64,000 nt of DNA, taken from assembly GCA_947044405.1 (NCBI GenBank), contig CAMRHE010000115.1, forward strand, positions 4,092,001 to 4,156,000, written 5' to 3'. Below are positions 22,716 through 34,759 of the stretch, piece after piece. Position 1 is the stretch's first letter; each line of letters opens with the position of its first letter. Made by a program: the position numbers and the translations under genes. The DNA comes from Leptodactylus fallax (Eukaryota > Chordata > Amphibia > Anura > Leptodactylidae). The notes under the pieces were generated by a model that had not been told where the DNA came from, did not search any database, and saw only the letters and a program-made list of their open reading frames with translations.

Positions 22716-23639
22716 TACAAATGAACAATGGACCTCGGTGAATTACAGTATAGGGTTTAACATAATTGTGACCATGGATATAAAGAATGTCAGAATGAAA
22801 ACCACATATCCCTACAGTTATTACCAATGATTTAGTCTTCGGACAGAACAGTAATTACATTTCTTCATTGAGGTTGTCATCATCATCCATCATTATCTCC
22901 TATAATGGTCCTGTATCTCTGAAGCAGAAGAATTGCCCAGGTATGAGGCTGAGTTTCTACAGATGGATTACACTGGAACACACACTTTCCAGATCCATAG
23001 GAGATTAATCCATTACTCTACTGACCCTCTGAGATGAGCTACAATTTGATGAACGTTGTTTATCATGGGTCTTACTCATGTTGGAAAATACATTAAATTA
23101 TTTACTCATTTCCTGATCAGGAAGCCGCTAAACTGATTATTTCAGGTATCAAATGATTGTAAAGGCCTCCAACAAAAGCAATAGAGCAGAGAATTAAACT
23201 AGATGTGGGTAGTCTATATCTTCTGTAGCATGAATATAATGTACACATATGTATGGAAACAGCATGTTCTTCTAATATAAAGCCAGAGGGGCTTATGCCA
23301 GGTCTTGTTGTAAATGTGACATTATACAATATATACAGTACAGTTCAACAAAAAATGCAGCTTTTCTGCAACGTGTGGCCTCAGTCTAAGACAAAGATTG
23401 CAGCTGGCCAGATACTTTAGCGGACAGTTATCCTCTCCAACCCTTCCCATGCACAAGCACCTTGACTTGGTTGCGTATGCATATGTTCTGAATGGGCAGG
23501 AAGTTTCTGTCGGGCATCTCTGCCCACATCTAGACACCTCCCATTATCATGTTTCTAGGAGTCATAGTGGCATCTCCAGCAATCATGCGCCCTAGGGCTT
23601 TTATGCTGTCTATGGTGTACTCGTACTATTGTCATGTTG
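22716..23639. other. Mostly unique; MITE scrap at 23345-23395
   Basis: ATGCAGCTTTTCTGCAACG and GTGGCCTCAGTCTAAG match the right end of the 14890 MITE family. Nothing else recognised. Confidence 0.45.
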
Positions 23640-24730
23640 TGCTTTTTTGCAGGTGCAGCATTGTGTTTAGTTTTTGGGGCTGCTTTAATTTACCATGAAT
23701 TATTTTATTTAAGTAGTGGGCACTAAACAGAAACACAGATCTAAGCCAGACTAACCCATCAATAAACTAAATAATATCTGGCCGTTTTTTACGTTTTTTT
23801 TCCATCATCATATACCAAGAGCCATAATATTTTTTATTTTTCCATCAATGTAACTGTAGGAGGGCTTGTTTTTTGTGGGACAAGTTGTAGTGATAATGGC
23901 ACCATTTTGGAGAATATAGATATCATTGATTAACCTGTATTAATTCTTTCTAGGAGGAAATAAAAAATAGCAGCAATTTCACTACTGTCTTTATCTATGC
24001 TTTGAATTTTGCGCTGTTTATTGTGCAGCTTAAATGACGTAATGAACTTATACTTTTAATCAATACAAATACAGTGATATATACAGTACAGACCAAAAGT
24101 TTGGACACACCTTCTCATTCCAAGAGTTTTCTGTATTTTCATGACTATAAAAATTGTAGATTCACACTGAAGGCATCAAAACTATGAATTAACACATGTG
24201 GAATTATATACTTAACAAAAAAGTGTGAAACAACTGAAAATATTTCTTATATTCTAGGTTCTTCAAAGTAGCCACCTTTTGCTTTGATTACTGCTTTGCA
24301 CACTCTTGGCATTCTCTTGATGAGCTTCAAGAGGTGGTGGACAGACACAAACTAGCGATTGTTTTTTTATTTATTTTTTATGGTGTTCACTCTGTGGGAT
24401 AAATATTGTGATAGTTGTATTGTTCGGGTCTTTAAGTTGTTTTTTATATTTGTGTTAAACTTTAATTTTTTTTTTCTTTACATTATTTTCTTTTCCCTAA
24501 GGGACTTGAACTTGTGATCTTTTGATCAATTACATAAAGTATTGCTTTACTTAGGTAGTGTAATGTATTATGTTGTCAGTTTTGAACCAGTCATGCAATG
24601 TCATGACACTGGTTTGTGATGACATTGGCACACTCTGATAATTTTTCCTTCAGTGATGTTGCTTGACAGAGAGAGCACTAGAGGGAACTATGTAAATGCC
24701 GTGGTTGCTATTAACAGTGGCATCTAAAGG
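23640..24730 (+). repeat. Long interspersed repeat family, copy 2, interrupted by a Tc1 fragment
   Basis: GGAGGGCTTGTTTTTTGTGG, GATAATGGCACCATTTTGG and CCCTAAGGGACTTGAACTTG follow the order of this family, with the truncated Tc1 element at 24082-24340 inserted in the middle. The end GGCATCTAAAGGGTTAAAC closes it. Confidence 0.6.
24082..24340 (-). mobile_element. Truncated Tc1-like transposon, one terminal repeat plus transposase 3' end
   Basis: The sequence begins TACAGTACAGACCAAAAG, a terminal repeat common in fish and amphibian Tc1-like elements, and differs from the intact element at 21063. From about 24255 the minus strand encodes the C-terminal end of a Tc1 transposase (on the plus strand, the antisense of the region before the stop, through GTAGCCACCTTTTGC). 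It breaks off near 24340, so most of the gene and the other end are missing. It interrupts a copy of the long repeat at 23640-24730. Confidence 0.8.
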
Positions 24731-24768
24731 GTTAAACACGCAGGAACGGAGCTTTTCTGATTCTGGGC

Positions 24769-25219
24769 CTTAAAGGGATTCTGTCACTAGGGTGAAGCAT
24801 ATTAAACCATCAAAACAGTTAGATAGGTCACCTGGATGTAATGTCTTTTTCCTTGTACCTCCATTGCAGAGATATTCATTTATTTCACATTATGCAAAGT
24901 CTGGAGCACCGAGGGCGTCTCCATTGCTCCAAACTGCTACGATGCACTCTGGTTTAATATGTCTCCCCCACTTCTTTGAGTAATAGGGCCAGGGAGCTAT
25001 GCTGAAATCTTACGTGGCCCTGTGTTAATGTGTTTGCACTGATGTATTAGAGCAGTTTGGAGCAACTTAACCGCCCTTGGTGCTCCAGATGGCTCATGTA
25101 CATATTGTGAAATAGATGACAACGGAGGCATGGATTTTCATGGGGAAAAAGGTGTTACATTCGAGTAGGTCTAAGCTATCTAACTGTGCTGTTGGTTTAA
25201 TATGCTTCGCCATGATGAA
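24769..25219. mobile_element. T2/Kolobok-type MITE with long inverted arms
   Basis: The left TTAAAGGGATTCTGTCAC, GAAGCATATTAAACCATCAA and CAGTTAGATAGGTC are mirrored by the right GCTATCTAACTGTGCTGTTG and GTTTAATATGCTTCGCCATG. Inner blocks CTGGAGCACCGAGGGCG / CGCCCTTGGTGCTCCAG are also inverted. The outermost right tip is lost. Confidence 0.8.
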
Positions 25220-25235
25220 AACTTCCAACAATCTC

Positions 25236-25345
25236 CATTCACTTCCATAGGAGTTCTAAGAACAGTAGAGCAAGCATGCATGCTGGGAGTTGTAGTTTTA
25301 CAACAGCTGGAGTGCTGAAGGTTGCCTTCCCTTGCTCTAGGTGGA
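25236..25345. mobile_element. hAT-type MITE fragment
   Basis: CATGCATGCTGGGAGTTGTA and ACAGCTGGAGTGCTGAAGG, then TTGCCTTCCCTTG, form the right half of a palindromic MITE whose full ends are CAGGGGTAGGCAACC-like. It abuts the previous MITE. Confidence 0.7.
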
Positions 25346-26532
25346 GGTGCCCAGATGAGAGTACATAATACAGCACCTGCTTCCGTAAAAAGGCATATGT
25401 ATCAGAATAAGACCGCTTAGTGACCGCTGCAAAAATAACCCACATTGGTCACCAAAGGGTTAATACAGTCTTCTAGGATACAGCACTGCGTTGGCTCCCA
25501 TGAAAGTGGATGCTGCCAGCTGTCCTTTAGAGCAGGCTGTTAATACATAATAACTGCCTAAAGCTGTTTTATTTTCGTAGTATTCCTTTGTCTGCTGAAT
25601 TATAAAACATTAGGCGATAATCGCAGAGAATGGTGTCTAGTGCTCTCTGTTAATTCACTCCCATTCATGTCCTGGAACATGTTGTATTTTGAAAGCTCTC
25701 ATTTCCACGCAAAAAAATCATCCGTACATCCCTAACATAATTAGCCGAAAACGCTGAAGCCAAAGTAGTCCATGCTGGCTGCATTAGTAGATGGAGAATC
25801 ATTCTAAAAATGAGCGCAACCTCCTCTTCTGCTTTTTGTTGTCAGGGAAAAAAAAAAATCATAAAAAAACAGGAATTGTTCATTCCATTTTCAGTTGTTT
25901 ATGTGATAATACATCTCTCTCTGGAGCGGGTATCATATGCAATTTGGGGAATGATAAAAGTAATATAGTGCCGTCCCAATTTTAGATGTAAACAAAGTGC
26001 ATTTCAAGTACTTTTAGACATTTGTGTTTTTACAAACGTAAGAGGATTCTCCGAGGTGGAGACAATGAAGTACTTCTATGCTATCTGGTGGGGGAAGGAT
26101 GATATTTGCCATGCGGCAGTCCAGGTAGGTATATGTTATCATTATCTGAATACTGCATTGTGCTGTAAGTGGGTCATAAGCTAAAGTAAATTGATTGTGC
26201 CCATTACATTCAATGGTCATTAGCGATTCCTTTGTTTTTCCTGCTCATTTCTCATGTATTGCTTACAATGGTCGACCTGCAGATGAGACAGCAATAATAT
26301 TAAATGAATAAAGGTTTCCTTCCCTTATCGTTATTCATTCTGATCTGCAAAAAAAAAAACAAGAAACAAACTTAGATTTTTTTTTCTGACTTGCATCAGT
26401 ATTTTACATCGGTATTTGTAAGCTAAAACCAAAACCTAAAACATCAAAGAAGTGCAAATCTTTCCATTATAGTTATATATTAAAGTGACCTATGGTTGCT
26501 ATAAGACAGACATAATGTTTCATTTTACTATT
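25346..26532. other. Unique sequence; 25540-26000 resembles a conserved non-coding element
   Basis: 25540-26000 is repeat-free, has no coding frame and has blocks such as ATTAGGCGATAATCGCAGAG and TAACATAATTAGCCG. The conserved-element idea is inference. Confidence 0.35.
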
Positions 26533-26665
26533 CAACCTTCGGCACGCCAGCTGCTGTGAAACTACAACTCCTAATATGCTCCATTTACTTCCATGAACAG
26601 CAGAGCAAGTATGCATGCTGGGAGTTGTAGTTTGACAACAGCTGGAGTGCCGAAGGTTGCCTACA
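26533..26665. mobile_element. hAT-type palindromic MITE
   Basis: CAACCTTCGGCACGCCAGC at left is mirrored by GCTGGAGTGCCGAAGGTTG at right, with GAAACTACAACTCC / GGGAGTTGTAGTTTG inside. The last bases of a typical CAGGGG end are missing on both sides. The right tip resembles the end of the 34760-36919 hAT element. Confidence 0.8.
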
Positions 26666-27154
26666 GCTGCTATAGGCCATAACATCCATACCCCTCTACT
26701 CTACTGAACAGAACTTACTCTAGAACATGATTCAGAATTACAGATATATGACAAATCTGTTTCTGTACCTACATCTGTATCTACACACCAGAACTTCTTG
26801 ATGTATAGTTGTCCACCAAGGGCAAAAGATTATACCCATCTCCAGCCTCTATCCAAGAATGAGGATTCATTCTTGTTTTCTGTGGCTATATGATAAGTAA
26901 GCTTGTAAATACCTTCAGCTTTAAGAAATGTTACTGTGGTCTACAAAAATAATGCATAATACCTCCAAACCATGAGCTAACATTATCACTATACAGTCAT
27001 TGAATAATGGCAGCATACATTCAATATGTAATACCACCATAGTGACTAAACAACACAAACATACAGTGACCTAATAATACTTCTATACTTTTACTGATTA
27101 ATACCGCCATACAGTGATTAAATAATACTATTACATAGAGGTTGAAAAATACAG

Positions 27155-27499
27155 TTAAGGCTAAGGCCCCACGTAGCGAGCCGCAGCCAACAAATGCTCT
27201 GAGAAAAACTGTGGCGGAAATGTATTGCGTTTTTCCCACGGTGTTTTTCACAGGAAGTCCACAGAGTCTTCCTTTCTGTTTCAATTATACCTATACGGAA
27301 AATGCCAGCATTTCTGTAGGTATAATTGACAACTGTGATTTACAAAAACGTGTTGTTTTTGAAATTGCAGCATGTCCACTGTAGATTTTTTTCTGCAATG
27401 AGTGGATGGGATTAGCCAGAATCCAATCCACTTTGCAGGTACTGTAAAATGCCGCAGTTTTTGCTGTGGTGTTTACACTACATGGGGCCCCAGCCTTAG
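27155..27499. mobile_element. MITE with TAAGGCTAAGGCCCCACG ends
   Basis: The left TTAAGGCTAAGGCCCCACGT and right CATGGGGCCCCAGCCTTAG are inverted. It has internal A+T-rich sequence with GGTATAATTGAC. A truncated relative lies at 11190. Confidence 0.82.
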
Positions 27500-27934
27500 A
27501 GAGGACATTTCACCGTCTCCACCTACTCCAGCTCCTTGCATTCATTAATAGGCACTGTTCCGCTGATTCCGGCACAGTTGGAATTTTTTCTCTAGCCCCC
27601 ACTATTCCTCAGAAATGAGTGCAGCTATTTTCAGCATTCGATATACTACTTAGCCTCTCTAGTGTCAAGTAGGCAGGGTCAGACAGGAGCAGGTAAGGGG
27701 GAATGATGCTGAGCTCTGACACTGTTTGCCTCTGATTGGACAGTGTCAGTGAGATTTAAATCACACCCCCTTGCCTGCTCCTGCCTGAAACCACCCACTT
27801 AACAGCAGAAGCCTAGGTATCATATCAGACAGAAATGATTGCTCAGGAATGGTGGGGGCTAGAAAAAGGATCCAAGTGTTCCAGAATCAGTGGTGTGGAC
27901 TGAAGTTGATGGAGGTGGTGAAAGGTTCTCTTTA
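27498..27934. mobile_element. MITE with AGAGAGGACATTTCACC ends
   Basis: The left GAGAGGACATTTCACCGTC and right GGTGGTGAAAGGTTCTCTTT are inverted. Inner CCAGCTCC, GATTCCGGCACAG / CAGAATCAG and CCCCCACTATTCCT / GGAATGGTGGGGG also mirror. A CTGACACTG / CAGTGTCAG hairpin sits mid-element. It abuts the previous MITE and is related to 42227-42640. Confidence 0.8.
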
Positions 27935-28235
27935 ATGCAGTTGTCCAAAATTGTATAGGTGATAAGAGCCTGATCAGTGGATGTCCTTTGTACACCCTGT
28001 CTGAATGCAGCAGTGGTCGTCGAGGTCCACTTCCACTCCATCCATCTCTATGAAATTGCCCAAACACTGTACTTGTCTTCTATTCATCAGTCCCATAAAG
28101 ATGAATAGAGTGAGAGGGCTTGTATGACCGTGTCTCTATTCAGGCAGGGGTACAGGGGATCTGTGTTTATTGTTATAGATGGGTGTCCCAAGTATCTGAC
28201 ATTTATCTCTCCTGTGGAAAGGTGATAAATTGTCA

Positions 28236-28690
28236 ACTTTGTACAACCCCCCTAATATCAACACCACTGTATTTCTGTCCCAGTACTGCTTTAATTAGGA
28301 AATTACCCTCCATTATCAACACCACTGTTTATCTATTCTGGCACCCCTTTAATTTGGCAATTGCCCCCCCCCCACTATCAACACCACTGTATTTCTGTCC
28401 CAGTAGTGGATTAATTAGGAAATTACCCTCCATTATCAACACCACTGTTTATCTGTTCTGGCACCCCTTTAATTTGGCAATTGCCCCCCCCCCCCACTAT
28501 CAACACCACTGTTTTTCTGTCCCGACACCCTTTATTTTGGCATTTGTCCCCCACTATCAACACCATTTTTTCTGTCCTCACACCCCTTTAACTTGGCAAT
28601 TACCCCCCCCCCCATCAACACCACTATCTGGCATGGCTTCCCTTTAAATTGGCATTTGCCCCCCACTATCCACACCACAGTTTTTCTGTA
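28236..28690 (+). repeat. ~60-bp minisatellite with C-runs
   Basis: About seven units of the type CACTATCAACACCACTG - TTTTTCTGTCCC - GGCACCCCTTTAATTTGGCA - ATTGCCCCCC. Alternating variants (TTAATTAGGAAATTACCCTCC versus TTTAATTTGGCAATTG) give a ~120-bp higher-order period in the first half. A forward open frame at 28120-28647 is just this repeat. Confidence 0.88.
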
Positions 28691-29984
28691 CCGGCACAGA
28701 CAAGTAAACAAGGCTGCCATCGTAAATAAGAAGCTTTCGCTTTTCCATAAGACTAGCTCAGAAAGCGAGTTGAGAATGTTTTGTTTTATATCATAATTGC
28801 TGATCTTTATTGCTTTTACAAGCTGTTCTGGGGTCATCACATTGCTTGGGTCTCTTTTATAGATATGTGCACAGCCTACAGGAAGGAGACCTCTGAGAGC
28901 TGCTCGCACTTTAATCTCACAATGAATGAGGTAAAAACTAAACATATTGCAGAATGATTATGGAAATGCTGTGATCAATGTGGAATCGCTTCATTCAAGC
29001 AATAAAGCTATTTGTTTGGTATTTTAGATCGTCTGCCGCTGCTTATCGTCTGTTCTGCGCAACATGATGCAGTTCAAGGGTTTTGGAAGAATTCTTGTAA
29101 TTCAGATAAAAAAGGGAACAGCCTTGGGTCATAAGCAACGGTTGGTAATGAGGGGAAAAAAAGTTGCTCTCAGCTGAGAAGTGTCTCGGAGAACGAGTTT
29201 GGAGGAAAGCCAACCCACTGTACTTTGTAGGTGTTCTCACTACAAACTAAGAATCCTGGTTTGAGAAACAATAAAGCTAGAACTTTTATATTATTTACTC
29301 TCAATAGGGTTTTTTTTCTGAGAACTTTTTTGCTGTATTATACTTTTAGGAATTGATGGTGAAAAATTCACAGCGAGAGCTAATGGTACTACTGATTATA
29401 GGAAACTTGCTTACATTGTACCAGATGTACAGTGGAAAAAAATTGTGGACAACTTGGAAATAACATCTTTAAGGCTATGTTCACATTGAAGTAAGGAACC
29501 AACATTGAAGATTTCATCACGATTGGAGGGAAAATAGCGCAGCATGCAGCATTGTTTATCCCTTTAGTCTGATGCCCACCTCGGAACACCATGTACCCCA
29601 TTAAAAGTCAGTTTAGTCCACTGGGCACCATTGCTTTCTGTCATGCAAGGAATCTGGTACAGTGCCACAATGTAGATGAGGTGAGTTTACACTGCATTTA
29701 TTGGAGCAGATTTTTGAGTCATTTTCTGGTTCAATATCTGCCCCCCAAAACGCCGCAATCTGCCTCCCATTGTTTCAATGGAAGGCAGTGATCGACACTT
29801 CTTTTTTCAGCATGTTGAAGAAAAAAGTGCCCTGCCATATCTCGCCAAGACTTCAGCGTCAGAATCTCCGCTGAAGCTGTAACATGTGACCACACACTAA
29901 TTAACCCCATCTGAAGAAGCTTATCAGCACGTGCAAACCAGATGGAAACTATGGCGGTAAGCGTCTTGGTTGGGTTTTCTTAAC
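28691..29984. other. No recognised feature
   Basis: Unique sequence. A lone MITE-like start TTAAGGCTATGTTCACATTG at 29470 has no partner. Confidence 0.45.
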
Positions 29985-30665
29985 CATTACATGATACAGA
30001 CATTTTTCATTTTTGTGTTTTCGATTTTTACTCCCTGCATTCCAAAAGCCCTAACTTTCTCATTTTTCCATTTACATAGTCATATGAGGGCTTGATTTTT
30101 GCATGACAAGTAGTACTTCAAAATGGTACCATTTATTATTCTGTACAATGTACTGGGAAGCGGGAAAAAAATTCAGAATGAGGTGGAATTGAGAAAAAAA
30201 AAAACACAGGACCGCCATTTTCTTATGGGTTTTGTTTTTACGGCTTCCACTGTGCAGTAAAAATGGTATGTTAGCTTTATTCTGCAGATCAGTATGATCA
30301 CGGTGATAAAGTTTTTTTCATGCTTTAATAACTTTACAAAAATTCTACATTTTGAAGAAAAAAAAAATTCTTTGAATCACCATATTCTGATATCTGTAAC
30401 TTTTTTATATTTCAGTGTATGGAGCTGTGTAAGGTGTCTCTCTTTGTGCGACAATATGTAGTTTTCACATGTTGGGGAATGTATGCTATTTTGATCACTT
30501 TTTATTCCATTTTTTAGGGAGGAAATTTGGCGAAAAAATGCCAAAGCTGTAGGCAGACTTCAGTAGTTACAATGCTATGGCAGGGCTGGGAGCCATTAGA
30601 AGGCTCCAGGCTGCCATGGTAATGGGACACTTCCCACAATCGCCCGTGCGTCTAAAAGTTAATGG
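29985..30665 (+). repeat. Long interspersed repeat family, copy 3
   Basis: Contains CATATGAGGGCTTGATTTTT, ACAATGTACTGGGAAGC, CACCATATTCTGATATCTG and GTGCGACAATATGTAGTTTT in the same order as the copy at 49000-50610. It appears truncated at its right end (GGCAGGGCTGGGAGCC block). Confidence 0.7.
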
Positions 30666-30831
30666 GGGAATCTCTGAGAGTTCTGTGGCTTGCTAAATTT
30701 TATGTCCACTAGCTAAAAGAAGTGCAAGTGTAGTCATTCCTCTTCAGGGGTGGATTAAGAGTACCATGGGCTCCCAGGCTGTTCAGAATGCTTTCCCCAC
30801 CCCCCGTCCTTCACGTCAAAGATTCCTGTGA

Positions 30832-31070
30832 CATAATAATGTTCTATAGTGGCCCTCTATGCAGTATAATGTCCCACAGCAGCTCCCATATAGTATAATG
30901 TCCCATAGTGGCCCCTTCACACACTATAATATCCCACAAAGACCCTCCAAGCAGAATAATGTCCCATAGTAGCCCCTCAACACAGTATAATGTCCTATAG
31001 CGGCCCCTCCACACAGTATATTATCCCATGGTAGCCCTTCACACAGTATAATATCCCATAGCGGACATTA
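30832..31070 (-). repeat. Composite repeat copy B: minisatellite part
   Basis: About seven diverged ~31-bp units of the type CACAGTATAATGTCCCATAG with TGGCCCCTC. Read on the minus strand these match the minisatellite inside the hAT element. The array lies next to the hairpin core at 31133-31530, in the same order as copy D. Confidence 0.8.
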
Positions 31071-31132
31071 TAAAACCTTCAAAACCTTCATTCAATACAA
31101 ATTTTACAAAAATTTTGTATCCGCCACCCACG

Positions 31133-31530
31133 AACTGCTATTATACTCTCAACAGATCCCTGAGCATAAGACGCGAAGGCCCAGGGAAGGTGACTAAACA
31201 TATCAAACAGTGCTCTGGTGCTGATCTTGGTCCTCTTCAGAATTCTTCCAACCTCTTGAATGACTTCAGGGTCCACTGAGGCCCAATCACTGGGTCAAGC
31301 TGTTATAGCAACGCTTGCGTCATTACACCAGTGTGACCCATATGACCACTGAGGCCCAATTACAGGCTTCTGTGATCCCTGACATCATTCAGGAGGCCTG
31401 AAGAAGCTTGAAGAGACTACGTCACAACTCAGGGGAAGTGAGTAAGACTCTGTTTGTTATGTTTGGTCAACTTCCCTGGTCCTCCTCTTATTATATTCTG
31501 GGGTCTGAAGAGACCCAAGAGTATAATAAT
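31133..31530 (-). repeat. Composite repeat copy B: inverted-repeat core
   Basis: The right hairpin (about 31487-31530) has TTATTATATTCTGGGGTCT and the complementary AGACCCAAGAGTATAATAA around GAAG. The left hairpin near 31137-31170 is decayed. The sequence outside the right hairpin (ATAGCAGTTCCAGTTTGG) matches the right flank of copy D at 60725, showing that the repeat extends beyond the hairpins. Confidence 0.75.
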
Positions 31531-32082
31531 AGCAGTTCCAGTTTGGATGTGTTTGTTCAGAATTAAACTGCTGGGCAAACCTTGTGAGATTCACCCAACG
31601 TATACTAACCTCCAGTAGACTCCTGCGCTAAAGTTAATTACAAGGTCGAATTATAATGGGGCAAATGAGTAGTTGCCACTGGGCCCCCTTACCGCCTCAA
31701 GCCCCAGGCATCCACACATTTCACGCAAATTATAATCCGCCCCTGGTCTTCTTATCTATACAGAGCTGAAACTACAGTTCCTTAGGGCTGTTCTAAGTTC
31801 TTTTCCAGGTCAGGGACCCCTTTTTCATATAAGGATACCACCAGTGTAAGTAGAACCAGTTGAATTAAAATTAGAACTGTTTGGTTCCACTGTTGGCTCT
31901 TTTGTAAAGAAATAAGTTTAGTGCTATCTTCCCATCAAATCTGTCAGAATCTGGATGAGGTACAGATGTGAACCTTACCAAAACATATTATACTTATCCA
32001 CTTAATAGGATGCAAAATATGAATAAATCCTCTGTAAACACTTCACATATCATAGTAGTTGACAAAATTAGTGAAATTTGAG
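31531..32082. other. Flank of composite repeat copy B, then unrecognised sequence
   Basis: 31531-31600 matches the outer flank of copy D (60725-60780). The remainder shows no structure. Confidence 0.45.
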
Positions 32083-32353
32083 TTACGCTAGGTTCACACT
32101 TGTGTTCGGGTTTCCGTTCGGGGGGGGGGTCCGCTTGGGGACCCCCCCCCCCCCGAACGGAAACCTAATCCGCTTAAAAAAGCAGTTACCCGCGGTCCCC
32201 ATAGACTATAATGGGGTCCGTCAGGTTTACGTACAGTTTCTGCCTGAAAAGGGCGAAAAATTCACTTGCACCACTTTTCTCTCCGCATTTTTCAAGCGGA
32301 ATGGGGAACGGAATCCCCCAACGGAGTTCGGGCACAGGTGTGAACCTAGCCTT
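32083..32353. mobile_element. MITE with GCTAGGTTCACA ends and a G/C-run hairpin
   Basis: Ends CGCTAGGTTCACACTTG and GTGTGAACCTAGCC are inverted. A hairpin at 32112-32163 has TTCCGTTCGGGG arms extended by runs of about 10 G and 13 C. The CCATAGACTATAATGGGGTC block marks the family. Confidence 0.85.
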
Positions 32354-33759
32354 ACTTAAAGTGGAACGATTTTGATCCCTTGAAAGCACTATCACCACTA
32401 GATAGGTGTTGAAAATATAAGTGTAAAGATACTTTTGAAGCAGCTTGAAGCTCCTGGGCTCAAAGCTAAAACAGGGCCCCGACTTTGCATGGTGTTTTCT
32501 TACATTGTCAAGATTGCTACCTCTGCACCCCCTATAGCTACACCCTTACTGCTGATCCTACAAGCAACCAGGCAATAGGTTTTGTATGGTTTCACTGGGA
32601 TACAATTCAGTTGGCTAGCCCTAGTTCTCCATATGCTGTATATATCCGACATGTCCTCAATGACCAGATAAGGGGATGATCAATGAATGACATAATGGGA
32701 AATATAGTGTATAAAGCTGGTCTACAACAGAACATGAAGTTAATGGGAGTATAAAATGAGTGTTTATACAAGAAATATAGAACCCCACATATTATTCCTT
32801 GGCAGTGATGAAGGCCCATTTAGTATTAATAGTTGCTTAGACATTATTTCTGCATTTGCAACTGGCAGACACAGTAAAAGACAGATTTAGTGTAATTCTT
32901 ATTCATTCTAGTGAGAATTATTCCATTATAATGTCATTCCTTGACACTTTTTCCAGATGGATCCTTGAAGGAACAGAATTACTTAAGAGGCGAATCAGTC
33001 ATCTATGTATTTATTTTCTTTTAATAGTGTATGACGCTCAGATAGGCATAATAGGATTGGAGGAGGATTTAGAACACCGCATGGGGAGCCTTAATTTGAA
33101 AAAATTATCTAATGGCAACTAAACTGTTGTGGTGTTAAAAGATTAATATGAAATCCGCAGGAAGCAGAGGAAAGAATATCCGAGACAAGAGAATCTTCTT
33201 TAGTCTTCCATGATGGAATGTTAACCCTTTTACTGGTCCAGCAGTTTAAAGTTGACTGTCCGTCTCTCTATGGGTTGAGTTATTTATGCATCCTGGGGTC
33301 AGAGTCGCTCTATAATCAGTTTTTGATGCTCCGCAAGGAAATGAAACGCCATGGACTGAGAATAATTAGAATTTTAATTGCATTAGCAAAGCTGCTTTGT
33401 CTTGGGACCTTCATGTGGGAGACAGAAAGTGCCACTCAAGTATTGCGGAGGACAAGTAAATTCCTCTGGTGGAGTAAACATTATGGTTTTCAGTCACTGA
33501 GCAGAAATTGAGGTCACTGACCATCCTTCATTGTGTAGGGTAGAAAGAAATTGCTCTGATATAGCACTGTGGTATAATAAATTGCAATGGAATGATGGAG
33601 AACTGAGGAACATGAATGTCTACCAGGCATTGCAAAATAAGACCATACAAATTCCTGCTGTCTTGGTGGGGCTCATGCTTTAGGCTTCCATTCAAAATAT
33701 GTTGTAACTGGAAATAACTACAGCCACATTTTGTTTAATGTAAATTTTATATACTCATT
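32354..33759. other. No recognised feature
   Basis: Unique A+T-rich sequence. Open frames at 32856-33122 and 33218-33511 (88 and 97 codons) show no motif and are probably chance. Confidence 0.45.
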
Positions 33760-34031
33760 TACGCTAGGTTCACACATGCATTTGGGTTTCGGTTCATCGG
33801 ATCCGCTTGAGGACCTGACGAATGGTAACCTAATCTGCTTCAAAAGCGGTTACCCAGCGGAAACCCGTGGACCCCATAGACTATAATGGGGTCTGCCGGG
33901 TTTCTGCCTGGTTCCGTCCGAAAAAAGTGGAAAAATGCAGAGAGAAAAGTCCTTTTCTCTCCACATTTTTTAAGCGGATTCAGGAACGGAAACCCCGAAA
34001 AGAATCCAGGCGCAGGTGTGAACCTAACCTG
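33760..34031. mobile_element. MITE with GCTAGGTTCACA ends
   Basis: Ends ACGCTAGGTTCACACATGC and GCAGGTGTGAACCTAACC are inverted. The body is collinear with 32083-32353 (GCGGTTACCCAGCGGAAAC, CTATAATGGGGTCTGCC). It lies just upstream of the split Tc1 relic. Confidence 0.83.
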
Positions 34032-34179
34032 ACAAGAAAATGGTGCACCCAGAATTCGAATTGCTGCAAAACTCAGCATGCAGTTATGTCTCAGGCAGAT
34101 ATGGAAATGGTTACAGGTGGGGTCTGATTAGACACTGGTTCTTGCCATAATGGGGTATAAATGTGCCCGCCCCCCTTTG

Positions 34180-34751
34180 TCCTATAAGACCGCTAGACGG
34201 TACTTTTGGGAAAGACATTGAAGAGATATTGTTGATGGAAAGACATGCTTCTGCAACGCACTCAAAGACATTTTTCCCAGTTGACAGACTTTAAGAGGAG
34301 GTGATTCATTGGACTGATAGAAGCAGGATGGTTGTTTTCACAGATTGCCTGCCATCTAGGCTGTTCTGTCCTGACTGGATGGGACAGACATACCAACAGT
34401 AGAGAGGATCACTAAATCCACCAATAAGCACAAGCAGCTTCCATGGTTTCCTTGTCCATCATTCAGACACAGGTAGCACCTTCATTACACACCTCTGTCT
34501 CTGCCCAGACCATTTCCAAGCACTTAGTAGAATTTAATTTGGTGTCATAGTGACAATGTGTCGTTCCATTAACAGCCAGTTAACATTGCCTTTATTTACA
34601 GTGGTGTCATGAAAGAGAACCCTGGAGCCATATCTTCTTTTGCAAATAATACAGGTTCTGTTTGGGATCTGACTACACTCCGGTTTGACTATGTAGGCTT
34701 TATGGTGAGCCCTTAAATTCTGCCTTTCCTGTGGGGCAATACTGTCCCAAC
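34180..34751 (+). pseudogene. Tc1-like transposase relic, 5' part, split by a hAT insertion
   Basis: Degenerate coding traces read on the plus strand. Around 34290-34390 there is a helix-turn-helix-like start (QLTDFKRG-type residues out of the ACAGACTTTAAGAGG region). At about 34650-34745 the conceptual translation contains RFCLGSD, matching the block after the first catalytic Asp (FSDESRFCLGSD in relatives), followed by a frame with stops. The frame then runs into the hAT insertion and resumes at 36920 with the VMIWGAI block. Stops and frameshifts throughout make it a dead copy. The family is not that of the intact element at 21063, but matches the relic at 63247. Confidence 0.75.
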
Positions 34752-34759
34752 TACTAGAG
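34752..34759 (+). repeat. hAT target site duplication, left copy (TACTAGAG)
   Basis: An 8-bp direct repeat exactly abutting the CAGGGG end of the hAT element. It is identical to 36920-36927. Confidence 0.92.

Noticed and set aside
28120..28647. A 175-codon forward open frame
   Set aside because: It is the translation of the ~60-bp minisatellite, repetitive and without homology.
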